This document shows, piece by piece, positions 14,977 through 26,288 of a DNA stretch of 29,198 bases. The stretch's first letter is position 1; each line of letters starts with the position of its first letter. A program made the translations under genes and the position numbers. This stretch comes from a bacterium (GTDB lineage Bacteria; Latescibacterota; Latescibacteria; Latescibacterales; Latescibacteraceae): assembly GCA_021372535.1 (NCBI GenBank), contig JAJFUH010000171.1, positions 1 to 29,198 on the forward strand, read 5' to 3'. The notes under the pieces are model-generated. The model did not search any database, was not told the DNA's origin, and saw nothing but the letters and a program-made list of their open reading frames with translations.

Positions 14977-17900
14977 TCAGGATGCCTGTCCTTTCTCCTC
15001 CTCCGCCGTAAGCACCGTCCGATCTTCCCGAAGCGCCGGTGGTTTGTTTCTGTGATACTCCTGGAGGCACCTGACTCCGACAGGTTTCGATACCAGGGAA
15101 AGAATACCTTCGGCAGCGGCGACTGCGCCCGCTATGGTCGTAGTATACGAGACATTATGAATTATTGCGGCACGTCTGATTTCATAATCGTCGGCATGTG
15201 ATTCGCGACCTATGGGAGTATTGATCATGAGCCCTACGGAACCATCGGTCAGCAGGTCGAGAACATTCGGTCGCCCTTCGTATATCTTGAGGATAAGTTC
15301 TGTTTCGATGCCGTGAGATTGAAGAAAGTCCTTGGTTCCCGATGTGGCGACGATGGTGAACCCTGCCTGCCTGAGTTTGGCGGCGATGGGAACGATATCG
15401 TTCTTGTCATGGTCATTGACACTGATAAATATACGGCCGGAAGTCGGGAAGAACGAATTCACCGATATCTGGGACTTGGCAAACGCCACACCGAAATCAT
15501 AATCGATTCCCATGACCTCCCCGGTTGATTTCATTTCGGGGCCGAGTATTGAATCGACTCCGGGGAACTTGATGAACGGCAGCACCGCTTCCTTGACACA
15601 GTAGTAATTGAGGGAAACCTCCCTGGTAAAACCTAGTTCGCGCAACGTCCTTCCGGTCATGACACGCGCGGCTATCTTTGCGAGGGGAACACCGATCGAT
15701 TTGGAGACGAACGGCACAGTCCGCGATGCTCTCGGATTGACCTCGAGCACGTAGATTTCATTATTTTTGACGGCGTACTGGATATTCATGAGGCCGATGA
15801 CATTGAGCTCACGGGCAAGATCACTTGTATGCCGCCTGATACGGTCAAGTATATCAGCGCTCAGACTGTAGGAGGGCAGAATACACGCCGAATCTCCGGA
15901 GTGAATCCCGGCATTCTCGATATGCTGCATGATGCCGCCGATCACCACATCGATACCGTCCGCCACGGCATCGACATCGATTTCGATCGCCGATTCGAGA
16001 AACTTGTCGACAAGTACCGGCCGTTCCTCGGAGACATGAACCGCCTCACGCATGTACGATTCCAGGGCATTGACGTTATAACAAATCATCATCGCACGAC
16101 CGCCGAGCACATACGAAGGCCTGACAAGAACCGGATAGCCGATTCTGTCGGCGATTTTCCGCGCTTCCTCAAAGTCGGTCGCGGTGCCGTTCGGCGGCTG
16201 TTTGATGCAGAGACGGTCAACGAGCGCTCCGAACCGCTTGCGGTCTTCCGCAACATCGATGGATTCCGGAGATGTCCCGATAATGGGAACACCGGCATCC
16301 TCGAGCCCTTTCGCCAGCTTGAGAGGTGTCTGACCCCCGAACTGCACGATAACTCCGTCCGGGCGCTCCTTTTCGCAGATCGAGAGGACATCCTCGAGTG
16401 TAAGAGGCTCGAAATACAGCTTGTCGGATGTATCATAATCGGTCGAGACTGTTTCTGGATTTGAATTCACCATGATGGTTTCGAATCCGTCTTCCTTGAG
16501 GGCGAACGAAGCATGAACGCAGCAGTAATCGAACTCGATACCCTGCCCTATTCTGTTCGGGCCGCCGCCGATGATCATGATCTTCTTGCGGTCTGTTTTG
16601 ACGACCTCGCACTCGTTCTCATATGTCGAGTAGTGGTACGGTGTAAACGCTTCGAATTCCGCTGCGCAGGTATCCACAGTCTTGAATACACTCCTGATGC
16701 CGAGTGTTTTCCGCAGCGTCCTGATATCAGGCTCCTTTTTCTTCCAGAGATACGCAAGCTGGCGGTCGGAAAAGCCCAGAGCCTTTATACGGTGCAGCTC
16801 CACGGGAGTAACGGACTCGAACGGGATTTTACCGATTTCACGTTCTTCCTCGACGATTTCAAGCATGTTGGAGAGAAACCACCGGTCTATTTTTGTGGCC
16901 TGATACAGTTCCTCAACCGTATGACCCGCCTGAAAAGCTTTACGAAGCGCGAACAGCCTGTCATCATACGGTGTCCTCACATACGAAAGCCAGTCATCGA
17001 GCTTCCATGCATCATCAACCCCATCCGCGCCGAGGCCGTACCGTCCGATTTCAAGGCCGCGGATTCCTTTCTGGAGGGCTTCCTTGAATGTTCTTCCGAT
17101 GGCCATGACCTCGCCGACGCTTTTCATCTGGGTGCCGAGACGGCGGTCTGCTGAGGGGAATTTTTCAAAAGTCCAGCGCGGGATTTTTACCACACAGTAA
17201 TCTATTGTCGGCTCAAAACACGCCTTTGTTTTACGGGTGATATCGTTCGCTATTTCGTCGAGTGTATAGCCCACGGCAAGCTTGGCGGCTATCTTGGCGA
17301 TGGGGAATCCCGTGGCTTTCGATGCAAGCGCGGAGCTCCGTGAAACCCGGGGATTCATTTCGATAATCACAAGACGGCCGTCTTCGGGATTCTGGGCGAA
17401 CTGGATATTTGAGCCGCCGGTCTCAACGCCGATTTCGCGGATAACATCGATTGCCCAGTCACGCATCCGCTGATATTCACGGTCGGTCAGCGTCTGGATG
17501 GGCGCAACGGTGATGGAATCGCCGGTATGGACACCCATGGGATCGAAATTCTCGATGGTGCAGATAATGACCACATTGTCGTTGAGATCGCGCATGACTT
17601 CGAGCTCGAATTCCTTCCAGCCGATAAGAGACTCTTCAATGAGAACCTCCGAAATCGGGCTCAACTCAAGTCCATGTTTGACCTGGAATTCAAATTCCTG
17701 CCTGTTGTATGCAATCCCGCCGCCTGTCCCGCCGAGGGTGAACGAGGGCCGTATGATAGCCGGAAATCCCACATCTTCGAGTATCTTCCACGAATCATCG
17801 ATAGAATAAGCAAATCCGCCTTTCGGCTGTTCCACATTGATACGCTGCATCGCTTTGGAGAAGAGCTGACGGTCTTCCGCTTTTTTTATGGATTCAAGAT

Positions 17901-18255
17901 CAGCCCCGATCATGCGGACTCCATACTTATCGAGCACACCGCTCTCTGCGAGTTCGACGGCGACATTGAGCCCTGTCTGGCCGCCGATGGTCGGGAGCAG
18001 CGCATCGGGGCGTTCTATGTCAATAATTTTTTCACATATATCGGCATTGATGGGTTCGATATAGGTCCGCTGGGCAAACTCGGGATCGGTCATGATGGTC
18101 GCCGGATTCGAATTGACAAGAACGATCTCGAATCCCTCCTCCATGAGCGCTTTACATGCCTGTGTACCGGAATAATCGAACTCGCATGCCTGTCCGATTA
18201 CAATGGGTCCGGAACCTATGAGCATAATTTTATGAATATCGGTTCTTCTCGGCAT
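14977..18255 (-). CDS. carB: Carbamoyl-phosphate synthase large subunit
   Basis: 1092 residues, full length (the family is usually 1060-1080). It makes carbamoyl phosphate from bicarbonate, ATP and ammonia delivered by CarA, for both arginine and pyrimidine synthesis. Two homologous ATP-grasp halves are visible: the carboxyphosphate half (about 1-400; [54 protein letters not shown]) and the carbamoyl-phosphate half (about 555-935; [52 protein letters not shown]), joined by the oligomerisation domain. The last 150 residues are the allosteric MGS domain ([18 protein letters not shown]), the site of UMP/ornithine/IMP control in relatives. carA is not in the window. The ATG at 18255 has no Shine-Dalgarno; instead the mRNA leader carries CCTCC about 18 bases upstream. 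Confidence 0.98.
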   Translation of the reverse strand: MPRRTDIHKIMLIGSGPIVIGQACEFDYSGTQACKALMEEGFEIVLVNSNPATIMTDPEFAQRTYIEPINADICEKIIDIERPDALLPTIGGQTGLNVAVELAESGVLDKYGVRMIGADLESIKKAEDRQLFSKAMQRINVEQPKGGFAYSIDDSWKILEDVGFPAIIRPSFTLGGTGGGIAYNRQEFEFQVKHGLELSPISEVLIEESLIGWKEFELEVMRDLNDNVVIICTIENFDPMGVHTGDSITVAPIQTLTDREYQRMRDWAIDVIREIGVETGGSNIQFAQNPEDGRLVIIEMNPRVSRSSALASKATGFPIAKIAAKLAVGYTLDEIANDITRKTKACFEPTIDYCVVKIPRWTFEKFPSADRRLGTQMKSVGEVMAIGRTFKEALQKGIRGLEIGRYGLGADGVDDAWKLDDWLSYVRTPYDDRLFALRKAFQAGHTVEELYQATKIDRWFLSNMLEIVEEEREIGKIPFESVTPVELHRIKALGFSDRQLAYLWKKKEPDIRTLRKTLGIRSVFKTVDTCAAEFEAFTPYHYSTYENECEVVKTDRKKIMIIGGGPNRIGQGIEFDYCCVHASFALKEDGFETIMVNSNPETVSTDYDTSDKLYFEPLTLEDVLSICEKERPDGVIVQFGGQTPLKLAKGLEDAGVPIIGTSPESIDVAEDRKRFGALVDRLCIKQPPNGTATDFEEARKIADRIGYPVLVRPSYVLGGRAMMICYNVNALESYMREAVHVSEERPVLVDKFLESAIEIDVDAVADGIDVVIGGIMQHIENAGIHSGDSACILPSYSLSADILDRIRRHTSDLARELNVIGLMNIQYAVKNNEIYVLEVNPRASRTVPFVSKSIGVPLAKIAARVMTGRTLRELGFTREVSLNYYCVKEAVLPFIKFPGVDSILGPEMKSTGEVMGIDYDFGVAFAKSQISVNSFFPTSGRIFISVNDHDKNDIVPIAAKLRQAGFTIVATSGTKDFLQSHGIETELILKIYEGRPNVLDLLTDGSVGLMINTPIGRESHADDYEIRRAAIIHNVSYTTTIAGAVAAAEGILSLVSKPVGVRCLQEYHRNKPPALREDRTVLTAEEEKGQAS

Positions 18256-18401
18256 TTATTGTTCCATTTACAGGAGGTTTACCTGATTGAGTTGTCTAAT
18301 CCGTGAAATACGTGGTCTGCCAGGTTACAATGAAGTTGAAGTAAACTCGTGTCGGTTGTAGAATTCATATTACCGGATAATTCGATTTCATCGCCTTTTT
18401 T

Positions 18402-18908
18402 TTACCGAAATCCGACAAACCAGACAAGAAAAAGCGCTCCGATCAGCAGAACATAGAATCCGACATTCACAATCACGGAGACAAGCGTCCTTTTACGGTT
18501 GTTACGCTTTATCCTTCGTGAAGTTCTCTTTTTAACATCAGCGAGAACGAGCTCGGCGGCCTGCGGATTGAGCATTTCAAACAGACCTGTAATTGCACGC
18601 TTGGCGATGAGAACCTGTTCCACAAAAATATCGTGGTACGGTCTGGTGTTATCATTCGCTCTTCCTGTCTTAAGTATGGGCACAAGGCTTTCACTGGTTA
18701 TAAGTCCGGCCTTGAGCAGAGCAATTTTGATTTTTGTTATTCTGAGATCGCCGTGAATGCTTACATTTGTGCGGAGTACAAACTCGCAGGCATCGAGAAA
18801 ATCTCTGAAAAATGCCCGAATCTCATCGTCGGAAAGGGAAAGAAAATACGATTCTTCAATGAGCTCATCGATCTGCTGTTTAATCGCTTTATCAGTCCAT
18901 CGTTTCAT
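18402..18908 (-). CDS. Tail-anchored protein of unknown function
   Basis: 168 residues from the ATG at 18908, without a clear ribosome site. The body is helical and charged (TDKAIKQQIDELIEESYFLSL, DDEIRAFFRDFLDACEFVL, GLFEMLNPQAAELVLADVKK). It ends in a basic stretch (RTSRRIKRNNRKRT) and one transmembrane helix close to the C-terminus (LVSVIVNVGFYVLLIGALFLVWFVGF), so it is probably held in the inner membrane with the body in the cytosol, following the positive-inside rule. I recognise no family or catalytic motif. It lies between pyk and carB with gaps of 58 bp and 146 bp, so it may or may not be cotranscribed. Confidence 0.75.
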   Translation of the reverse strand: MKRWTDKAIKQQIDELIEESYFLSLSDDEIRAFFRDFLDACEFVLRTNVSIHGDLRITKIKIALLKAGLITSESLVPILKTGRANDNTRPYHDIFVEQVLIAKRAITGLFEMLNPQAAELVLADVKKRTSRRIKRNNRKRTLVSVIVNVGFYVLLIGALFLVWFVGFR

Positions 18909-18966
18909 ATTCTAAATGTATGAAATTACGAGGTAAAAAGCAAGCGTCACGAAAAAGCCGAAATGT

Positions 18967-20379
18967 TTATTTAACCTTATGAACATTCATAAGATTCGTC
19001 GAACCCGCCATTCCGATCGGAGTACCCGATGTGATGACAATGATCTCTCCCGGCGCGGCATACCCGTTCGCTTTTGCAATGATCTCGGCAGTGCTCACCA
19101 TGCTGTCGGTATCGATAACCTCTTTGACAAGGACAGTGCGAACACCCCAGTAAATTGCAAGCCTCCGCCGTATGGATTCGCTCGGGGTGATGGCGAGTAT
19201 GCGTGTTTTCGGCCTGTGCTGGGAGAGACGTCTTGCGGTCGAGCCGGACTGGGTATACGCCACGATAGCCTTTGCCTGAAGCAGTTCGGCTGCCCGGCAT
19301 GCTGCGGCGGTCACCGCTTCTTCAATGGATGATTCCCTTGGTTTCCAGTCCAGGAAGCTGCGCCCTTTGCCCATTTCACACTCGACGCCGTCGATGATTC
19401 TCCTCATGGTTTCGGCAGCCTTGATGGGATATTTCCCAACAGCGGTCTCCCCGGAGAGCATGAGAGCATCGGAACCATCGATAATCGCATTCGCAACATC
19501 GGAGGTTTCAGCACGGGTAGGGTTGGGCTGGACGGTCATCGATTCGAGCATTTGCGTGGCGGTAATAACCGGTTTTCCTGCGTCGTTGCAGGCTGTGATA
19601 AGCCGTTTCTGGATGAGCGGAACCTGCTCGGACGCCATTTCCACACCGAGATCGCCGCGGGCGATCATGATACCGTCCGCCTGTTCAAGTATCTGTTCAA
19701 ATGCAATGACGGCCTCTTCTTTTTCTATCTTGGCGATTACGGGGATATCGGAGCCGCAATTCGCAATCATTTTCTTTGCCTTGATGACATCATCGGGCGA
19801 GCGCACAAACGAGAGGGCAAGAAAATCTATATCCTCACGGACTGCAAACTCCATATCCTTGAAATCTTTGGCGCTGATTGCGGGCGCGGAGACATTGACT
19901 CCCGGAAGATTCATACCCTTATGCGGTTTCAGAATCCCCCCGACCACTATTGCCGCACGAACCTCTTCGGGCCGAACCTCAACAACACGCAGTTCTATTC
20001 TGCCGTCATCGATAAGAATCCGGCTCCCCTTTTCAACATCACTCGCAAGGTTCGGATACGTTGTGCTGACAAGATCGGCAGTTCCTCTCGCAACATTGGT
20101 CGTTATGGTAATTTCTTCCCCGGCAATCAGGGTAACAGCGTCTTTTTCGAGCTCGCCGATACGTATCTTCGGCCCGCAAAGGTCGCCGAGTATGGCAATG
20201 GGCTCGCCCTTCTTTGTCGCCGCATTCCTGATAGCGGAAATCATCGCCCTGTATTCGTCATGATTTCCATGAGAAAAGTTGATACGGGCTATGTTCATGC
20301 CGTTTGCAATGAGCCCCTCGATAATTCCGGGTTCACTGCACGCCGGTCCCATGGTGCATATAATTTTGGCTCTTGCCAT
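18967..20379 (-). CDS. pyk: Pyruvate kinase
   Basis: 470 residues, the usual length of short bacterial pyruvate kinases without the PEP-utiliser extension. The ATG at 20379 has GGAGAT 8 bases upstream. It converts phosphoenolpyruvate and ADP to pyruvate and ATP in the last step of glycolysis. Motifs: ARINFSHGNHDEYR near 31-44, LGDLCGPKIRIG at 64-75, the signature AKIEKEEAVIAF with catalytic Lys217 and metal ligand Glu219, GIMIARGDLGVE at 236-247, TQMLESM at 275-281 and MLSGETAVGKYP at 307-318. The C-terminal domain (about 350-470) is complete, with AYTQSGSTAR, a possible effector site. It precedes a small unknown gene and carB and follows nnr with a gap of 59 bp. Confidence 0.97.
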   Translation of the reverse strand: MARAKIICTMGPACSEPGIIEGLIANGMNIARINFSHGNHDEYRAMISAIRNAATKKGEPIAILGDLCGPKIRIGELEKDAVTLIAGEEITITTNVARGTADLVSTTYPNLASDVEKGSRILIDDGRIELRVVEVRPEEVRAAIVVGGILKPHKGMNLPGVNVSAPAISAKDFKDMEFAVREDIDFLALSFVRSPDDVIKAKKMIANCGSDIPVIAKIEKEEAVIAFEQILEQADGIMIARGDLGVEMASEQVPLIQKRLITACNDAGKPVITATQMLESMTVQPNPTRAETSDVANAIIDGSDALMLSGETAVGKYPIKAAETMRRIIDGVECEMGKGRSFLDWKPRESSIEEAVTAAACRAAELLQAKAIVAYTQSGSTARRLSQHRPKTRILAITPSESIRRRLAIYWGVRTVLVKEVIDTDSMVSTAEIIAKANGYAAPGEIIVITSGTPIGMAGSTNLMNVHKVK

Positions 20380-20438
20380 AAATACATATCTCCATTATAG
20401 TTTACAAGTCGTCCCGGTTTTCAGCCCCCACGAATCAT

Positions 20439-22010
20439 TTATGATCGACGGCTCCGGTAATTATCGGTCAGTTCCTTCAATACAAAGGGAAGCTGTTCCA
20501 GGGCATCGCATGCAATGACTCCCCTCATTCCTCTCAATTCCGATACCCGTTCACCCGCACTGCCATGAACATACGCTCCGAGTACGGCGGCATCGAACAG
20601 ATTCATCCCCTGTGCGGCAAGCCCTGCTATCGTTCCGGTCAGCACATCTCCCATGCCGCCGGTCGCCATCGATTCATTCCCCGTAGGATTTATCCAGACC
20701 GTCCCATTCTGATCGGCAATAACAGTCGGAGCACCCTTGAGGAGCACGATTTTCCCCGTCGTACCGGCAGCCTCCTGCGCTGCACGAACCGGATCACCGG
20801 TAATATCGTTCACGGATTGTTCCGTCAGGCGTGAAAGCTCTCCGATATGTGGGGTAATGACCATTTCACAGGGTGCATCCGCAAGCACAGCCGCCTTTCC
20901 GCTGAATGCGTTGATCCCGTCCGCATCGAGCACAATCCTGCCGGAATAATTCCCGGTAAATCGCCGTACCAGTTCCGCTGTCTCATGGTATGTTCCCAGT
21001 CCGGGCCCGACCGCCACAACATCGGCTCTTTCAACCGCAGTACGCACCATGCCGAGAGCACGGAGCGACAGGCAGCGTTTTCTGCGGACTTCGGGAAGCG
21101 GCAGGGTCATGACCTCGGTCAGCTTTACCTCGAGAATGTCGTTGAGGCTCGCCGGACATCCCACGGTGACAAGCCCTGCCCCTACACGCATCACGGCACG
21201 GGCAGACATTGTCGCCGCGCCGGTCAGACCGACCGAACCGGCAAGGATGAAAACCCGTCCCGCATCACCTTTGTGAGCGTTGTATGCCCGCTCCGGTATA
21301 CGCTGCGCCGCCTCGGACGGTGTCAGCGAAAATCCGATTGCTTCGACCGAATCAAGAACATCCGGATCAAAACCGATCTCTTCCACGGTGATGCGCCCAC
21401 ACTTCCGTTTTCCCGGTCCGAATACATGACCGACCTTGAGGCACCCGAAGGTAACGGTGTAATCCGCCCTGACAGTATCACACGATACTTCACCGGTGGA
21501 AGCATTGACTCCAGACGGCACATCCACAGCAACGACTGTCGAATCCGAATCGTTGACAAGCCGGATAACGGATGCAGGCAGACCGGTTATATCGCCCCTG
21601 AGACCGGTTCCGAACAGGGCGTCAACGATGACTTCAGCCGAGCCGATACGGTCAGCGGCTTTTTCGAGACCCTTTTCATCGAGTATCTCGTTGACGGTAA
21701 TGCCCGAAGCCTCCGCATCGTGCATGCAGGTCAGAGCATCGCCGGAGACAGCATCTTTGCGTCCGATAAGATATAATTCCGTACGGTAACCGCCGCGGAC
21801 AAGCAGCTCGGCAACGCGAAATCCATCACCGCCGTTGTTTCCCTTTCCCGCAAGGACGACAATCCGGTCTCCGGGCTTCCCGACCGCTTTACCGGAAACG
21901 GTTCTGAATACAGCCGTACCGGCATTGCGCATAAGCTCGACGCCGGGAGTTCCCCGCTCGATGGTGACGCGGTCAACATACGACATCTGGTCAGCGTTGA
22001 GGAGTTTCAT
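20439..22010 (-). CDS. nnr: Bifunctional NAD(P)HX repair enzyme (epimerase and ADP-dependent dehydratase)
   Basis: 523 residues, a fusion usual in bacteria. The N-terminal YjeF-like epimerase domain (1-220) shows VELMRNAG, the loop GKGNNGGDGFR (about 54-64), DALFGTGLRGDITG and DVPSGVNASTGE. The C-terminal ribokinase-like dehydratase domain (about 240-520) shows HKGDAGRVFILAGS, GLTGAATMSARAVMRVGAGLV, VGPGLG, PHIGELSRL, NPTGNESMATGGMGDVLTG and the YVHGSAGE motif. Together they repair the damaged, hydrated forms of NADH and NADPH: the epimerase interconverts R and S forms and the dehydratase restores the S form with ADP. ATG at 22010 has no strong ribosome site. The gap before it holds a structured repeat, so nnr probably has its own promoter. 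Confidence 0.96.
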   Translation of the reverse strand: MKLLNADQMSYVDRVTIERGTPGVELMRNAGTAVFRTVSGKAVGKPGDRIVVLAGKGNNGGDGFRVAELLVRGGYRTELYLIGRKDAVSGDALTCMHDAEASGITVNEILDEKGLEKAADRIGSAEVIVDALFGTGLRGDITGLPASVIRLVNDSDSTVVAVDVPSGVNASTGEVSCDTVRADYTVTFGCLKVGHVFGPGKRKCGRITVEEIGFDPDVLDSVEAIGFSLTPSEAAQRIPERAYNAHKGDAGRVFILAGSVGLTGAATMSARAVMRVGAGLVTVGCPASLNDILEVKLTEVMTLPLPEVRRKRCLSLRALGMVRTAVERADVVAVGPGLGTYHETAELVRRFTGNYSGRIVLDADGINAFSGKAAVLADAPCEMVITPHIGELSRLTEQSVNDITGDPVRAAQEAAGTTGKIVLLKGAPTVIADQNGTVWINPTGNESMATGGMGDVLTGTIAGLAAQGMNLFDAAVLGAYVHGSAGERVSELRGMRGVIACDALEQLPFVLKELTDNYRSRRS

Positions 22011-22455
22011 GACGGAATCCGTTCCGGACCTTCATTTAAAATACAACACCCGTGTGAGTAAAACATGAATGTTCCGTTTAAAAACCGCTTGCATGGACAA
22101 AACCGGGCAGCCTCATAGAAACGGGAAAAACATGCTTAAGACCCCCAAAAATCCATGATGAATTGTATTGTAATACATTGATTATAAATAGAATATAGAC
22201 CATTAAAGCCTGTGAATTTATAAACCCGTTGAAAAGCCCCGCGGTCACAACCGGTTTTCGGAAGAAGAATGGGTGCTGTCCGAGCGAGCCGAAGGCTCGT
22301 GAGTTCACACATTCCCGAAAAACGGGCAGTGAACGGGGAAAAAGGCTTTTCACGGGGTGCCTTTTCCTTGGTTACTTCCTTTGGGCACGCAAAGGAAGTA
22401 ACATATAAAAAGTGTTCTTTAAAAAAATGGGGGGGTCCCAGGAAAAACGTACCCT
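22011..22455. other. Intergenic region between the arginine block and nnr
   Basis: Only one minus frame of length stays open (91 codons, 22078-22353), but it has no ribosome site and runs through hairpins; I do not accept it as a gene. The right half (22285-22402) is filled by four successive hairpins. Next to the HAD gene there are homopolymer runs (seven A at 22423-22429 and seven G at 22431-22437). The left half (22020-22260) is AT-rich and must hold any nnr promoter. Confidence 0.55.
22285..22402. repeat. Cluster of four consecutive hairpins, probable dispersed structured repeat
   Basis: Four inverted repeats follow each other with only 3-5 bases between them: CGAGCC/GGCTCG (22285-22290, 22294-22299, loop GAA); GTTCAC/GTGAAC (22303-22308, 22329-22334) with inner CCCG/CGGG (22314-22317, 22323-22326) round five A; AAAAGGC/GCCTTTT (22340-22346, 22359-22365); and GTTACTTCCTTTG/CAAAGGAAGTAAC (22371-22383, 22390-22402), a perfect 13-bp stem with a 6-base loop. 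No T-run follows on either strand, so it is not a simple terminator. I associate the last stem (TTACTT.CTTTGGGCACGCAAAG.AAGTAA) with intergenic elements repeated in unrelated bacteria; this is recollection only. It may be a mobile palindromic element or a structured RNA. Confidence 0.65.
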
Positions 22456-23157
22456 TTACAACCCACCGTTCTTGTTGAGCGTATCGACAATATTCAGAAT
22501 TTCCCGTATGTCGTCGATGGCATAATCGGCTCCTTCCGAACCGACCGGTTTACGGTCGAACACAAAACCATACCGGGCAAAAACGGTATACATGCCCACC
22601 TTGCGCGCTCCGACGAGATCACGTTCCGGCCAGTCCCCCACCATGAGTGTTTCATCGGGTGCGGTTTTTATAAGCGAAAGGACTTTTTGATACGGCGTTG
22701 CATGCGGTTTTCTGAAACCCGTATCGTCGAATGTGATAACCGAGTCGAATGTATGCTGCAACTGGAGATAGCAGAGCCTGAGCCACGCCTCCAGCCGGGG
22801 CGCATCCGACAGGACTGCAAGTTTGAGCCCCCGCCTGAGCAGCTCGGTCAGCGTCAGGGTGACATGGGGATACGTGACAAGAGACGCTTCCCGCGCTTTC
22901 CGGTATGCAACGACTCCGCTCGACAGAATCTTCCAGTCGATATATCCGAGGTGTTTTTCAAGAAAACTGTCAAACACCGTCTGATATTCGATGCCTTTGA
23001 GGTCATAAATCGCATACAGCTCACGTTTTATCTCTGCCGCATCCATGATGAGACCGGCATCGATCCTGGCATTGGCAGCGGCCTTGATGGCGTTTTCCTT
23101 CATGGCCATAAAATCCATAAGGGTATTATCCAGATCAAATACGACAGCCTTGATCAA
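22456..23157 (-). CDS. HAD-superfamily phosphatase, subfamily IA
   Basis: 233 residues. The start is TTG at 23157, because GGAGG stands 8 bases before it and the first HAD motif must lie within the first 10-15 residues. Motifs: I, FDLDNTL with Asp8 and Asp10; II, LSDA with Ser117; III, Lys150 in FRKPHATPYQ; IV, GDWPERDLVGA with Asp175 and Asp180. A helical cap domain lies between motifs I and II (about 18-85), the C1 cap of subfamily IA. The sequence resembles the TIGR02253-type group, whose substrates are mostly unknown small phosphates. It starts 3 bp after the acetyltransferase gene, so it shares the arginine transcript. A role in removing a phosphorylated by-product of the pathway would be a guess. 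Confidence 0.9.
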   Translation of the reverse strand: MIKAVVFDLDNTLMDFMAMKENAIKAAANARIDAGLIMDAAEIKRELYAIYDLKGIEYQTVFDSFLEKHLGYIDWKILSSGVVAYRKAREASLVTYPHVTLTLTELLRRGLKLAVLSDAPRLEAWLRLCYLQLQHTFDSVITFDDTGFRKPHATPYQKVLSLIKTAPDETLMVGDWPERDLVGARKVGMYTVFARYGFVFDRKPVGSEGADYAIDDIREILNIVDTLNKNGGL

Positions 23158-23160
23158 AAC

Positions 23161-23651
23161 TCATTCCTCCACGGCATTTTCTTTTTTCAGTACAAGGATC
23201 ATTGCAACTTCGTCGCAGTTCGGAAAATGCACACAATTAACACAATCGTTCCATATCTTATGGGGCATTTCCGATTTTTCGATAAACGTAAATCCGAGAT
23301 GGGCAAAAAAATCCACCTTATACGTCAGAACAAAGACCCTCTCTATACCGAGGATTTTCGTTTCCTCGATCAACGACTCGACTATAGCGCGGCCCAGTCC
23401 CTTGTCCTTGAACTCATCCTTGAGCGCAACCGACCGTATCTCGGCGAGGTCCGACCACATCACATGAAGTGACCCGCATCCCACAACCTGTCCGTCAACC
23501 TCGATCACCATGTAATCACGGACATTGTCATATATCCGCGACAGGGGACGTTGAAGCATAACACCGGTCTGAGCATGTGTGTTGACAATCTCGGCGATAA
23601 ACGGCACATCGCTGACACGGGCTTTCCTTAAAAGGGCATTACGGTAAAGAG

Positions 23652-23655
<4 letters not shown>
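23161..23655 (-). CDS. argA: GNAT acetyltransferase, probable short-form N-acetylglutamate synthase
   Basis: 164 residues; the ATG overlaps the argH stop as ATGA. The fold is GNAT: RKARVSDVPFIAEIVN at the start, an acceptor region with LQRPLSRIYDNVRDYMVIEVDGQVVGCGSLHV, and the acetyl-CoA loop KDKGLGRAIVE at 83-93. A Cys cluster near the end (PHKIWNDCVNCVHFPNCDE; Cys138, 141, 147) is shared by short proteins that make N-acetylglutamate from glutamate and acetyl-CoA, the first step of arginine synthesis. These lack the kinase-like regulatory domain of classical ArgA, and in some marine gammaproteobacteria the same module is fused to ArgH. Its position directly after argH strongly supports this role. 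Other acetylation substrates cannot be excluded without assay. Confidence 0.8.
23166..23170 (-). promoter_or_regulatory. Ribosome binding site supporting a TTG start
   Basis: GGAGG on the minus strand, inside the last codons of the acetyltransferase gene, lies 8 bases before the TTG at 23157. There is no in-frame ATG or GTG that keeps the first HAD motif, so this site decides the unusual start. Confidence 0.7.
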
Positions 23656-25063
<1,408 letters not shown>

Positions 25064-25064
<1 letters not shown>

Positions 25065-26278
25065 TATGAATCTCCGAGTTTTCTGAAACGGGAGTTTACC
25101 GTTTCGGGCAGTCCGAAGAGATTGATGAATCCCTCGGCATCAGCCTGATTGTAAACCTCATCTCGGGAAAATGTCGCAATATCTTCGCGGTAGAGCGAAT
25201 CAGGACTCTTCGCCCCGACGGCGGTACAATTCCCCTTATAGAGTTTCACCCGAACCGCACCGGTAACATGCCGTTCGGTGACCGCGACAAACGCATCGAA
25301 CGCCTCTCTGAGCCTCGTATACCACTTTCCGAAATAGACCAGCTCGGCATACCGCAGAGCGACCTGCTGCTTGTAATGGAGCGTGTCGCGGTCGAGAGTG
25401 AGTTCTTCGAGCGCGCGGTGAGCCTCGTAGAGTATCGTGCCGCCGGGGGTTTCATACACGCCCCGCGACTTCATGCCCACAAGGCGGTTTTCAACGATCG
25501 TGACACGACCGACACCGTTCCGCGCGGCTATCGCGTTAAGCCGTTCGACAAGTTCGACCGGGCCATACGGGGTGCCGTCCAGCGAAACAGGCCTCCCCTG
25601 CTCGAAACCGATAACGACATATTCTGCCTTGTCAGGAGCGTCTTCAGGAGAGGCAGTCAGAACATAGACATCCTCTTTCGGCTCGTTCCAGGGGTCTTCG
25701 AGATGCCCCCCCTCATGGCTTATGTGCCAGAGGTTGCGGTCGCGGGAATAAATTTTCTCCCTGGACTGGGCGATAGGAATATTATGCGATTCCGCATATT
25801 CGATCGCATCCTCGCGGCTCCTGATGTTCCACTCACGCCAGGGTGCAATAATTGTCAAATCCGGAGCGAATGCCTTGTATGTCAGCTCGAACCGGACCTG
25901 GTCATTCCCTTTCCCCGTGGCGCCGTGCGAGACGGCATCCGCATTCTCCTTCCGCGCTATCTCTACCTGACGGCGGGCGATGAGGGGCCGTGCAAACGAA
26001 GTCCCGAGGAGATACTTCCCCTCGTAGACGGCGCCGGCCATGAGGGTCGGGAATACAAATCCGGACACGAATTCCTCGCGGAGGTCTTCGATATAGAGCT
26101 TCGATGCGCCGGATTTGAGCGCTTTTTCCTCGAGGCCGTCAAGCTCTTCTTCCTGCCCCACATCGGCCGCCATCGCTATGATTTCACATCCGTAATTCTC
26201 CTTGAGCCACGGGATTATTATCGATGTATCGAGACCTCCTGAATAAGCGAGTACGACCTTTTTCACATTCTTTTTCAT
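25064..26278 (-). CDS. argG: Argininosuccinate synthase
   Basis: 404 residues from the ATG at 26278, which has AAGGT 6 bases upstream and gives the standard N-terminus ([19 protein letters not shown]). The open frame reaches 22 codons further but that part lies in the end of the previous gene. The enzyme joins citrulline and aspartate with ATP. Visible: the PP-loop AYSGGLDTS (about 10-18), [31 protein letters not shown], the APWREW motif, and [19 protein letters not shown]. It is followed by argH with a one-base overlap and lies 10 bp after the glycosyltransferase gene, so it depends on the upstream promoter unless one is hidden inside that gene. Confidence 0.98.
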
Positions 26279-26288
26279 GGCTGACCTT

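Noticed and set aside
17527-18306. 259-codon open frame on the plus strand
   Set aside because: Antisense to carB, whose identity is certain.
19325-20263. 312-codon open frame on the plus strand
   Set aside because: Antisense shadow of pyk, rich in Ser/Ile/Arg runs, no start signal and no family resemblance.
20847-21776. 309-codon open frame on the plus strand
   Set aside because: Antisense to nnr; no ribosome site or motif.
22078-22353. 91-codon open frame on the minus strand in the gap before nnr
   Set aside because: It runs through two of the four hairpins, has no ribosome site and no recognisable domain; better explained by the structured repeat.
22269-22478. 69-codon open frame on the plus strand (GFSRGAFSLVTSFGHAKEVT...)
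   Set aside because: It is a translation of the hairpin cluster and runs into the end of the HAD gene on the other strand; probably a repeat-derived spurious frame.
25268-26242. 324-codon open frame on the plus strand
   Set aside because: It lies entirely opposite argG, has no protein motifs and arises from the codon bias of argG.
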